The translations under genes and the position numbers were made by a program. Below, in pieces: positions 1 to 7,600 of a stretch of DNA of 26,892 bases; position 1 is the first letter of the stretch, and each line of letters opens with the position of its first letter. Below the pieces are notes generated by a model. It did not search any database. It was not told the origin of the DNA and was given only the letters and a program-made list of their open reading frames with translations. The DNA is from an uncultured Bacillota bacterium (GTDB lineage Bacteria; Bacillota_I; Bacilli_A; Erysipelotrichales; Erysipelotrichaceae): positions 1-26,892 of the forward strand of contig CALFPO010000003.1 in the NCBI GenBank assembly GCA_937919165.1, in the 5' to 3' direction.

Positions 1-57
1 ATAAATTAAATGTATGGTATATTAATAAAGCGCAAAAGCAAGTAAGCGCCTTGGCAT

Positions 58-149
58 GAAGAAGTACTCAAGTGGTTCAAGAGGAGGCCCTGCTAAGGCC
101 TTAGGTCGGCTTGTCTGGCGCGCGGGTTCAAATCCCGCCTTCTTCGCCA
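58..149 (+). tRNA. tRNA-Ser (anticodon GCU)
   Basis: Full cloverleaf with encoded CCA. The acceptor stem 58-64 pairs with 139-145, the anticodon stem 85-89 with 97-101, and the T stem 122-126 with 134-138 around a TTCAAAT loop. The anticodon GCT lies at 92-94 and reads AGC/AGU serine codons. The long variable arm at about 102-121 is typical of the class II tRNA-Ser. The discriminator is G146 and CCA is 147-149. Six bases separate it from the next tRNA, so the two are probably co-transcribed. Confidence 0.97.
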
Positions 150-155
150 AAATAT

Positions 156-229
156 GCAGATGTAGTTCAATGGTAGAACGCCACCTTGCCAAGGTGGACA
201 CGGCGGTTCAATTCCGCTCATCTGCTCCA
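156..229 (+). tRNA. tRNA-Gly (anticodon GCC)
   Basis: Complete cloverleaf of 74 bases with encoded CCA. The acceptor stem 156-162 (GCAGATG) pairs with 219-225, followed by discriminator T226 and CCA 227-229. The anticodon arm is CCACC-TTGCCAA-GGTGG, with GCC at 188-190 reading GGC/GGU. It is the second gene of a tRNA pair and is followed by a terminator. Confidence 0.97.
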
Positions 230-237
230 TCAAAAAC

Positions 238-270
238 AAAAGCAATCCAAATCGGATTGCTTTTTATTTT
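238..270 (+). terminator. Rho-independent terminator of the tRNA pair
   Basis: Stem AGCAATCC (241-248) pairs with GGATTGCT (254-261) around a 5-base loop, with further A-T pairs at the base, and runs into TTTTTATTTT. It lies nine bases after the CCA of tRNA-Gly and should end the tRNA transcript. Confidence 0.9.
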
Positions 271-473
271 AAATAATTATAGAGGCCATGTTACTTCTTA
301 TCGGATCCTTTTATAAATGAAGTTATACTGTCTTTAATGCATTATAAGCATCTCATCAAACAAAACAAATGTAATAATCATAATAAGTGCTGACGCAAAT
401 AACGCAAGCATCCATTGATGGTTGTTTAAACAAGGCGGCTGTTTTTATATACTATAAATATAGAACTGTTGAT

Positions 474-2120
474 ATGGAAGACAAAACAAATACGTATAGA
501 ATAAAAAACGGAAAAGCTGATATTCCAGATGGAAACGTCACTATCAGTTCAAGAAATCATCATTATCGAGAACAGATAAAATCAGTAAACATACCGGAGT
601 CTGTTTTTTATATTGAAGATGGTGCCTTTGCAAATAGTTATAATCTTGAGCACATCGCTCTTCCATCAAAGCTGAAATCTATTGGTGAGAAAGCTTTTTG
701 GCATTCATCGATTAAAGATATAGAGATTCCAAAAAGTGTTCATGAAATCCCAGAATTTGCATTTAGAGGATGCCATAATTTGACAGATGTCAAATTAAAT
801 AAAGGATTAAAAAGCATTGGAAAAGCTGGGTTTTATGAGTGCAATTCAATTAAAAAACTTACTTTGCCTGACGGTCTTGAAAAAATCGGGCATAATGCGT
901 TTGGATATTGCTTTTCATTAGAAGAAATCAATATCCCTAATAGCGTAAAAGAAATAGGCAAGTATATTTTTGAAGAGTGCCAAAGTCTGCAGAAAATTAC
1001 TTTTGATGATAATTTCATCATAGATGCTGATACGTTCGGAGACAAATTTCCTAAAAAGCTATTAAAGAATATAGGGCAACTTGAAAGAATAATGTCATCT
1101 GCTGCATATCAAAAATACGTGTTGAATGCTAAAACGTGGACATTAATAGACGAAGGAACGAGATTCGACTTCTTCGTTAAAAGAAACACAAAGGGCAATT
1201 TGCTAGGATATGGCAAATGTATCAAAGGAGAAAGCATAGATCTTTTAGGAGATAGATTGCTGTCTCTATCAAAAAAGGAAACAAGCAAAGACGTCTATCA
1301 AGCCTTGTATAATTTTCTGTACTTGTTTTATGATTTAGCAAACAGAGATTTAGTATGTAACCTTTATGGCGTGCTTGAAAACAATGAAAAGGCCGAAAAA
1401 TATATCGACGATTTAAAAAATGAAATACCAATCGATGACCTCGTTTGTGAAACGGAATCAACTGACAAATGTGAAGCAGCTAATATGTTTCAAGATTTTT
1501 CTTACTACACCATAGACCAGTTCCACTGTGGTTTTTATCAAGACATTGCGAAGGATTTCGATTTGAATCATCCTATAAATACGATTCAAAAAAAGAAAAT
1601 GATTAGTTATGGCAAACATAAAGTTGCAGTTAAATTCCAAAGCATTGAAATTATGAATGATTTTTTGCCAAAAAGCAACGATAAACTATACGACCCTAAC
1701 TACATAATTGAAAACAAATTATATGAGCAAAAAACTGAATTGATTAAATTTTACAATCGCAGCGAACCACAAGAGGTCTCTTCCATAAAGATAGACAGTG
1801 CCGATTATATAACTATAGATAGCATGATACACAGATTGAAATTGATTGCGATAATTGTTGATGTGCTTAAAAAAGACGGTGCAATCAGAACGGTATTAGA
1901 TGCATTGCCAAAAAAGAAAGATGGAACGTTTTGTGCAAAAAGAACAGCAATAATTGCCCCGTTCTATACGATAGACGAAGCATTTTCGATGCCGGTTTTA
2001 TGTGCAAAAACAATTAAAGACAGCGAAATAGAAATAGCCTTTAAATGTTACCAATTTCAAAAGATTGATGATTTTAATGAATCAATAAGAAAGGCAAATG
2101 AAATAATAAAGGCATTTTAA
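474..2120 (+). CDS. BspA-type leucine-rich-repeat protein with unknown C-terminal region
   Basis: A 548-residue protein from ATG 474. The frame stays open upstream to a GTG at 387, but the sequence between is not typical of a protein N terminus. Neither start has a clear ribosome site. Residues about 35-185 hold five or six LRR_5 (BspA-type) repeats built on the pattern IP-x-SVK-x-IG-x-x-AF-x-x-C-x-SL, for example INIPNSVKEIGKYIFEECQSL. The remaining roughly 360 residues match no family I recognise and are rich in Lys, Asp and Ile. There is no signal peptide, membrane segment or sortase motif, so the protein appears cytoplasmic, unlike many secreted BspA-type proteins. The gene is visibly richer in A+T than its neighbours and lies just downstream of tRNA genes, which suggests acquisition. 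The function is unknown; repeats of this type usually mediate protein binding. Confidence 0.8.
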   Translation: MEDKTNTYRIKNGKADIPDGNVTISSRNHHYREQIKSVNIPESVFYIEDGAFANSYNLEHIALPSKLKSIGEKAFWHSSIKDIEIPKSVHEIPEFAFRGCHNLTDVKLNKGLKSIGKAGFYECNSIKKLTLPDGLEKIGHNAFGYCFSLEEINIPNSVKEIGKYIFEECQSLQKITFDDNFIIDADTFGDKFPKKLLKNIGQLERIMSSAAYQKYVLNAKTWTLIDEGTRFDFFVKRNTKGNLLGYGKCIKGESIDLLGDRLLSLSKKETSKDVYQALYNFLYLFYDLANRDLVCNLYGVLENNEKAEKYIDDLKNEIPIDDLVCETESTDKCEAANMFQDFSYYTIDQFHCGFYQDIAKDFDLNHPINTIQKKKMISYGKHKVAVKFQSIEIMNDFLPKSNDKLYDPNYIIENKLYEQKTELIKFYNRSEPQEVSSIKIDSADYITIDSMIHRLKLIAIIVDVLKKDGAIRTVLDALPKKKDGTFCAKRTAIIAPFYTIDEAFSMPVLCAKTIKDSEIEIAFKCYQFQKIDDFNESIRKANEIIKAF

Positions 2121-2210
2121 CGATAAAAGATTATCCTTAAGAAAAAGATTGCGTACATAACTGTTTATATATTGCAGTCATTCGATTCTCATTATTTTTA
2201 GTCATTAGGC

Positions 2211-2241
2211 AAAACTTCTCACATTAATCGAGAAGTTTTTT
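2211..2241 (+). terminator. Terminator after the LRR gene
   Basis: A perfect 10-bp stem, AAAACTTCTC (2211-2220) with GAGAAGTTTT (2230-2239), and a 9-base loop ending in a T run. It lies between two convergent genes, the LRR gene (+) and the lipoprotein gene (-), and may serve both. Confidence 0.85.
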
Positions 2242-2307
2242 GATTATCATTCTTGTATGTTTAGCGGATGGGCTTATCTTCCAAAGCCGAATTCTTGCAA
2301 TGTTCCT

Positions 2308-3144
2308 TTATTGTGCTTTCTCGAAAACGCAGTTCATCAGCTGTTCGTTTCCTGTGCCGGTCATGACGATCTTGCCATCCTTATATTCTACATATCCTGG
2401 GGCACTATCTTCCACTTCCTCGATATCCTCAATCTCTCCATCTTCATCTACAGTGATGCGGAAATGAGAGAAGCTCTCATAGCTGTATTTTCCGTTTCCT
2501 TCGTCCTTCAGTTCGAACATCCAGGTATCATATTCCGAAACCGATGAGCTCCATGCCATCTCCAGCCATGGGCTATTGATGTCATAAAGGAAGATTGTGG
2601 CATATGCACGCATCGAATAAGAATCCTCATATTCTCCAGCCATTTCAGCAATCTCTGGCTTTGATCCGGTAACGAATATCTTGTCTTCTATCAAACCAAG
2701 ATACTCTAGAAACAGATCATCATCAGGGTCGCTTTGGCTCTTTGAAGTGACGGTATATTGGCATCCATCATTGGTCACAAGCCTGAAGGCCTTGACTTCT
2801 TCATTGCCGGCAAACGACATCAAGGAAGAGAAATCGGTAAAGGCCGGTTCTCCATCAACATATACACCAGAGATATCTTCGTTTAATTCTTTAGATGCTC
2901 TAAGACATAGATCATATCCATCTATAACAAATGAGTATTCACCGATCTTGTCATCGATAATAGAAATGCGTTCATTCTCAACATTTCCATATTCCTTTAT
3001 ATCTATCAGATTGGTGCCAAGCTTATCATTGATTTCAGCCAATGATTCGTATTCCACTACTGGGTTGGCCATATTGGCCTTCTTGCTGCAGCCTGATACT
3101 GTCAGCATCATCATCGCAATAAGCAACATAATAATCTTTTTCAT
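2308..3144 (-). CDS. Lipoprotein of unknown function
   Basis: A 278-residue protein. The start is well fixed: the ribosome site AAGGAG lies seven bases before ATG. The N terminus MKKIIMLLIAMMMLTVSGC is a lipoprotein signal peptide, with lipidated Cys19, so the mature protein should be tethered to the outer face of the membrane. The mature part is acidic, with Asp/Glu-rich stretches near the C terminus (DEDGEIEDIEEVEDS), and no domain in it is recognisable to me. It looks like a single globular domain without repeats. It is monocistronic, convergent with the LRR gene and divergent from the small membrane peptide gene. Base composition matches the main gene set, so it is probably a native gene. 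Location is confident; role is unknown. Confidence 0.85.
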   Translation of the reverse strand: MKKIIMLLIAMMMLTVSGCSKKANMANPVVEYESLAEINDKLGTNLIDIKEYGNVENERISIIDDKIGEYSFVIDGYDLCLRASKELNEDISGVYVDGEPAFTDFSSLMSFAGNEEVKAFRLVTNDGCQYTVTSKSQSDPDDDLFLEYLGLIEDKIFVTGSKPEIAEMAGEYEDSYSMRAYATIFLYDINSPWLEMAWSSSVSEYDTWMFELKDEGNGKYSYESFSHFRITVDEDGEIEDIEEVEDSAPGYVEYKDGKIVMTGTGNEQLMNCVFEKAQ

Positions 3145-3231
3145 GAATAGTCTCCTTCTGTTTCTGTCTTGTCTATCATAACGGCTTTATGCCACTTTTG
3201 ACAACATAAGGTCAAGAAAAAGTCTGCATCA

Positions 3232-3260
3232 TTTTCATCAAATAATCTCAGATGTATAAT
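3232..3260 (+). promoter_or_regulatory. Candidate promoter of the 51-residue membrane peptide
   Basis: TATAAT at 3255-3260 lies 17 bases after TTTTCA (3232-3237, 4 of 6 to the -35 consensus). The expected transcription start falls at about 3267, the A of the ATG, so the mRNA may be leaderless. See the finding on TATAAT-N6-ATG. Confidence 0.5.
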
Positions 3261-3266
3261 TGAAGT

Positions 3267-3422
3267 ATGCTAGATACCATATTCGGAATACTCATGATAA
3301 TCTTATGCATATTGATAGCTCCTGGCATAATTGCCGATCTCGACAAGAAAAGAGAAAGGAAGAAGGAAGAAGATCGCTTTCACGAACGTCTAAGAGACGA
3401 CATCCGTCGTTCTAAACATTAA
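3267..3422 (+). CDS. Small single-pass membrane protein, 51 residues
   Basis: The frame starts at ATG 3267 and ends with TAA at 3420-3422. The product begins MLDTIFGILMIILCILIAPG. Residues about 5-23 form one hydrophobic helix, followed by a strongly charged, Arg/Lys/Glu-rich tail of about 28 residues (DKKRERKKEEDRFHERLRDD) that should lie in the cytoplasm. Support for a real gene is the membrane-helix-plus-charged-tail layout, codon use like that of the neighbouring native genes, a TATAAT box at 3255-3260 and a strong hairpin nine bases after the stop codon. There is no Shine-Dalgarno sequence. I recognise no family. Small proteins of this form often modulate a larger membrane complex, but nothing nearby identifies a partner. 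Confidence 0.6.
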   Translation: MLDTIFGILMIILCILIAPGIIADLDKKRERKKEEDRFHERLRDDIRRSKH

Positions 3423-3430
3423 ACATATCA

Positions 3431-3458
3431 ACAAAGGACTGCCCAAGCAGTCCTTTGT
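3431..3458. terminator. Bidirectional terminator hairpin
   Basis: A perfect 12-bp stem, ACAAAGGACTGC with GCAGTCCTTTGT, around a 4-base CCAA loop. It sits between the convergent 51-residue gene (+) and the rubrerythrin gene (-), 22 bases beyond the stop codon of the latter. T runs are short on both sides, so termination may be partial. Confidence 0.75.
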
Positions 3459-3480
3459 ATTATTATGATTTGTATCTATA

Positions 3481-4137
3481 TTAATAGTTTACGCAATTGA
3501 TTTCGAAATAGCTCTGTGGATGATTGCAGGTTGGGCAAACATCAGGTGCAGCTGTACCAACAACGATGTGTCCGCAGTTTCTGCATTCCCAAACCTTAAC
3601 TTCTGACTTGGCGAATACTTCCTGAGCCTCTACGTTGTGAAGCAGAGCTCTATATCTTTCTTCATGACGCTTCTCGATAGCGGCAACAAGTCTGAACTTT
3701 TCAGCCAGTTCTACAAAGCCTTCCTCTTCAGCAGTCTTCGCGAAACCTTCATACATATCAGTCCATTCATAGTTTTCGCCTTCTGCAGCAGCTACCAGAT
3801 TCTCTGCGGTAGATCCGATGCCATCGAGTTCCTTGAACCAGAGCTTTGCGTGCTCTTTTTCGTTGTCGGCAGTCTTCAGGAACAGTTCAGCTATCTGCTC
3901 AAAGCCTTCTTTCTTGGCCTTTGATGCAAAATAGGTATACTTGTTTCTAGCCTGTGACTCACCTGCGAAAGCAGCCTCAAGATTCTTTTCGGTCTGAGTT
4001 CCGGCATACTTGTTGGCCTTGACTTCCTTTACTTCTTCAAGGCTATCGCCTTTTGCATGGCAAAGAGGGCATACTGCCTCAACACCGTCTTCAACTTCAA
4101 ACACTTGACCACATACATTGCATTTGTACTTCTTCAT
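3481..4137 (-). CDS. rbr: Rubrerythrin with rubredoxin domains at both ends
   Basis: A 218-residue non-haem iron peroxidase that reduces hydrogen peroxide in the cytoplasm of anaerobes using electrons passed through rubredoxin-type iron centres. The N-terminal rubredoxin-like site has C6-x-x-C9 and C23-x-x-C26. The ferritin-like diiron domain (about 45-175) carries the ligand motifs ESQARNKY, NEKEH and AIEKRHEER. A C-terminal rubredoxin has C185-x-x-C188 and C201-x-x-C204. Classical rubrerythrin has only the C-terminal rubredoxin and reverse rubrerythrin only the N-terminal one; this protein has both. The start at 4137 is chosen because it has AAGGAG upstream and begins at the first Cys domain; the frame extends further upstream only inside the preceding gene. 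The stop of the Fur-family gene overlaps this ATG (TAATG), so the two are translationally coupled. Confidence 0.95.
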   Translation of the reverse strand: MKKYKCNVCGQVFEVEDGVEAVCPLCHAKGDSLEEVKEVKANKYAGTQTEKNLEAAFAGESQARNKYTYFASKAKKEGFEQIAELFLKTADNEKEHAKLWFKELDGIGSTAENLVAAAEGENYEWTDMYEGFAKTAEEEGFVELAEKFRLVAAIEKRHEERYRALLHNVEAQEVFAKSEVKVWECRNCGHIVVGTAAPDVCPTCNHPQSYFEINCVNY

Positions 4138-4505
4138 TAGTTTTTCTCCTTCTTTCTGCATTCTGGACAGATATATCTGACGCATAATTCATAGGATATT
4201 ATATCTTCTCCTGCTTCTTTTGCCAACGCGTCCTTCAATCCTTCTAGTCTTATGTCCCTAGCCTTGCCGCAACGGACACATACCGCATGTCCATGTTCTA
4301 GCCTGGTCTTATCGAAGAGATCGGGTTGGTCTGGAACGGATACCTTTCGTACCTGTCCCTCTTCAGCCAGCTGTCCCAAAACACGATAGACGCTTGCCAT
4401 CGAGCCCTTGATTCCATTGTTTGCACAATAGAGATAGATCTCTTCAGCACTCATGTGCCCTTCAGAACTATTCAGAATTTCCAATACCTGTTCCTTAAAC
4501 TTCAT
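4137..4505 (-). CDS. Fur-family repressor, probably PerR-like
   Basis: A 122-residue metal-dependent repressor of the Fur/PerR/Zur family. The winged helix lies at residues about 5-58, with recognition helix SMASVYRVLGQL. Metal-site residues are H71 and H73 (EHGH), and the structural zinc site is C76-x-x-C79 with C113-x-x-C116. The start is ATG 4505, seven bases after TTAGGAGA; the frame extends upstream only through the operator. It overlaps the rubrerythrin gene by one base. A peroxide-defence gene as its only operon partner favours a PerR-type peroxide sensor over iron-sensing Fur, but this is inference. A perfect palindrome between promoter and ribosome site indicates autoregulation. Confidence 0.92.
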   Translation of the reverse strand: MKFKEQVLEILNSSEGHMSAEEIYLYCANNGIKGSMASVYRVLGQLAEEGQVRKVSVPDQPDLFDKTRLEHGHAVCVRCGKARDIRLEGLKDALAKEAGEDIISYELCVRYICPECRKKEKN

Positions 4506-4514
4506 TTGTCTCCT

Positions 4515-4533
4515 AATAAGAATGATTCTTATT
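4515..4533. promoter_or_regulatory. Fur/PerR-type operator, perfect 9-1-9 palindrome
   Basis: AATAAGAATGATTCTTATT is a perfect inverted repeat centred on G4524, with the same size and A/T-rich form as Fur and Per boxes. It spans about +5 to +23 of the fur-rbr transcript and touches the ribosome site, so a bound repressor would block transcription of its own operon. Confidence 0.8.
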
Positions 4534-4544
4534 CTTATAGTTAT

Positions 4545-4574
4545 ATAATAGCAGTTTTTTCTTCCATATGTCAA
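4545..4574 (-). promoter_or_regulatory. Promoter of the fur-rbr operon
   Basis: On the minus strand a perfect TTGACA (4574-4569) is followed after 18 bases by TATTAT (4550-4545). Transcription should start near 4538, immediately before the palindromic operator. Confidence 0.75.
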
Positions 4575-4578
4575 ATGA

Positions 4579-4602
4579 AAGGTGTTCCTTTTGGAACACC
4601 TT
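4579..4602 (-). terminator. Hairpin after the FtsX-type permease gene
   Basis: AAGGTGTTCC pairs with GGAACACCTT (10 bp, 4-base loop). It starts four bases beyond the stop codon of the permease, and on the minus strand is followed by TCATTTG. It probably ends the GAF-ABC/permease transcript just before the fur-rbr promoter. Confidence 0.75.
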
Positions 4603-4606
4603 GATT

Positions 4607-7600
4607 CTATTGTTGCGTATTGATGTTTGTGAGCTTGAACTTCGATACCTTTCTTAGGGCAATGCCGCAGTTCACCAGCGAAAGCGCAGCGGTTATCGCT
4701 CCGGCAATCAGGAAGGTTCCGACATTGATTCTGCTCAACAATGCGATGTAATCGACATTGAGAGCATTGATTGTCAGAAGTCCAACCACTACACCTAGAA
4801 GCGATCCGATGATGATGCCGATTATGGTTAGGAAGATCGAATCCTGATATACATATCTCTTGGCATCCTTGCGTGAATAGCCATTTATCATCATTACCAG
4901 CATCTCGTTCTTCTTTTCGCTTACATACATCGTATAGAGGTTAAGCAATACGATGAACGCCAGGACGAACGATATAGCGAAGTAGGCAATAACGATTATT
5001 ATAAGAACGCTGATCAAGGCATCATAGAGGTCGTTTGCTTCCTTCTGAGCATCATATACAGAAGAGAATCCCTTTGTGCCATCCAGGATATTGAAGAGAT
5101 CCTTGATTGAATTGTCTCCTCTATTGAATGTCAGCATGTTGTCATGGTAGCTTTCGCCGAAGACCTTCTCATATGTCGAAGCATTCATGACACCCTGAAT
5201 CTTCAGCAGATAGTAGTCGAACACGCCGCCTATCTCAACTACCTTCTCATTGCCCTTGACATCGATTGTCTTGATGCGATCGCCGGCCTTGAGTCCGTTG
5301 GTTTCCGCAAATACGCTGTTGATCCAGATGCCGTCGCTTATCTTGTCGATAGCTTTGCCGTCTTTGGTTACACCGAAGAAATCTCTGAAGGTTTCATCAT
5401 CATAGGCATAGACGGTACCATTGATGATCGATCCATCATCCTTCTTGTAGTAGATATTTGAGAAGAAGGCAGGCGCAGATTCAATATTGTTGATGTCAAG
5501 TTTTCTCTTGACGTTCTCGAGGGCATTGTCCTCATTGGCGTTGAGATAGACAACCGTATCGAACTTGGTGATGTTCTCCATCTGATAGTCATATGTGCCA
5601 TACAGGTTGAAGAACACAAGCAATGCGCATACAAGCAGCGAGCAGCATCCGCTGATGCCGACAATTGTTGCGAATACCCTCTTTCTGTCGTTGAAGAAGT
5701 TTATCACTACCGTTCTTGTGAACAATGGTAGTCTGTTCCAGAACGGCAGCTTCTCGAAGAATTGGCCCTTTACCTTCAGTTGGCTGTTTCCATTGAGCAG
5801 ATCGACCGTCCTCTTGCTTAGAGTATTGCGGCATGCAAGATAGGCAAACAGCAATGATGCCGCAAGCTCAAACAGGAAGAACAGCAAAGCATCCTTGAAG
5901 TTGAAATAGAACTGCTTGTTGGTAAGGATGAAGTTTGCCGATAGTGCTGATGAAATGATCGGTTCAAGCACGCATACGGCCAATATATTGCCTAAGATCG
6001 TACCGAAGATGACCGCCAGCAATGCATACAGCAGATACGATAACGTAATCTCTCTCTTGCTTAAGCCAAGAGCCTTCTTGGTGCCGACTAGTTTTGTGTC
6101 TTCAAATATTATTCTAGAGATTGCCGAATAGCACACGAACAGTCCAACTATCACAAACAATATAGACAGCGTGTACTTGATCTTGGACATGACCTTCATC
6201 GGAACAAGCGTCGATGCCAAGGCAGCATTGGCGTTACGGCCCAGAATCGCATTGTCATAGGTTTCGATTTCCTTGACCATGTCTTTGTATTCTGCCAGCT
6301 TCTTCTTGCCGTCTTCGACATCTTTTCGTCCTTTATCAAGTTCTACCATCGCATCGGCCAATTCTGCTTCCTTTGCTGATAGAGCGCCTAAAGCCCTATT
6401 GTATTCTTCTCTTGCGGCATCAAGCTGAGCTTGCGCATCCGAAATGGCGCTTTCGGCAGATTTCAGTTCCTGCTTGGCATTCTTCAGCTTTTCCCAGGCT
6501 TCGATCAGAAAACGCTCAGCGTCATCCAGATTATCTCTGGCTAACTTGATTTCTTCAATCAGCTTATCCAGCATTTCTTCCAGATCAGGAGCTATATCTT
6601 CGAATTTCTCATATCCGTCATCCAATATCTCATCGATACGTTCGACAATTTCTTTAGCTGTAGGAAGATTGTTGTTGATGAGCTCTTCTTCAACTTTCTT
6701 GTATATTTCGTCTTCCATTTCCTCCAGCATCGGAGTTCCCTTATAGATCTTGTAGAATGCCATCAGAAGTGGAGGAAGCTCTAAAGCCGTATCCAGCTTG
6801 TCTTTCCATTCCTTGAGTTCATTTCCAAGCTTGCGGAAGATGCTGGCTTCAAAAGTCCTGCTGTCATCAACATAGAATTTCTTAAGCTCAAGCAGGAAAT
6901 CATCAATAATTACCTTGCTGTCGCTGTTTCCAAGGTATTCCTGCAGTTCCAGCATTCCTGCCGTCAAGGAAGGAGTCTTATTTTCAATCTCATCATCGGT
7001 GATGATATCGTTTATCTTATTTATGATGGCCATGAAATCGCTGCAGTCGCCGACAATTGCCGTAATTGGATCTTCATATTCATCATACATGGCTGACAGA
7101 AGCGATACCGATGCAGCTATGGCAATCGGATTCTCGCATTGCGATGCCATCTCCATGATATTGTAGGCAAGGCTCACATAGTCTTCAGCCTGCTTGCATT
7201 GCTGAATCACAGGATCGTCATAGCCACCTGAGGCGGTAGCTCTATAGTTTTCGATTGCTGTCTGCACTGCTCCGGTCTTCAGATAATTGTACGTAGCAGT
7301 GGTACTGCCATATGATTCCAGATTTTTCTTGATGACAGGCGACAGATCGCTGACGCTTTGAGGATCAGCTGGCGCATCAGGGTCAGTCAGTATCAGTATC
7401 ACAAGATTGCTGAGCGGTTTGATGCCCTCTCCAGGAATGTTTGTCATGCTGTTGATTGTTCCGATCAATGGATTGGCGGCAATCTCATCATATGTCGAAG
7501 CCTTCAGATTCTTGTATGCAGCAAGAATCGCTTCTGGATTCTTTGTTCCATTCGTGTACCATTCGTCTATCTTCTCAAAGGCCTCGATCATAAGCTTGAT

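Noticed and set aside
56..316. Open frame across the tRNA pair
   Set aside because: It runs through both tRNAs and their terminator; no ribosome site and no coding character.
387..473. Upstream GTG start at 387 for the LRR gene
   Set aside because: No ribosome site and the extra 29 residues lack LRR or signal-peptide character; ATG 474 is preferred, though its own site is also weak.
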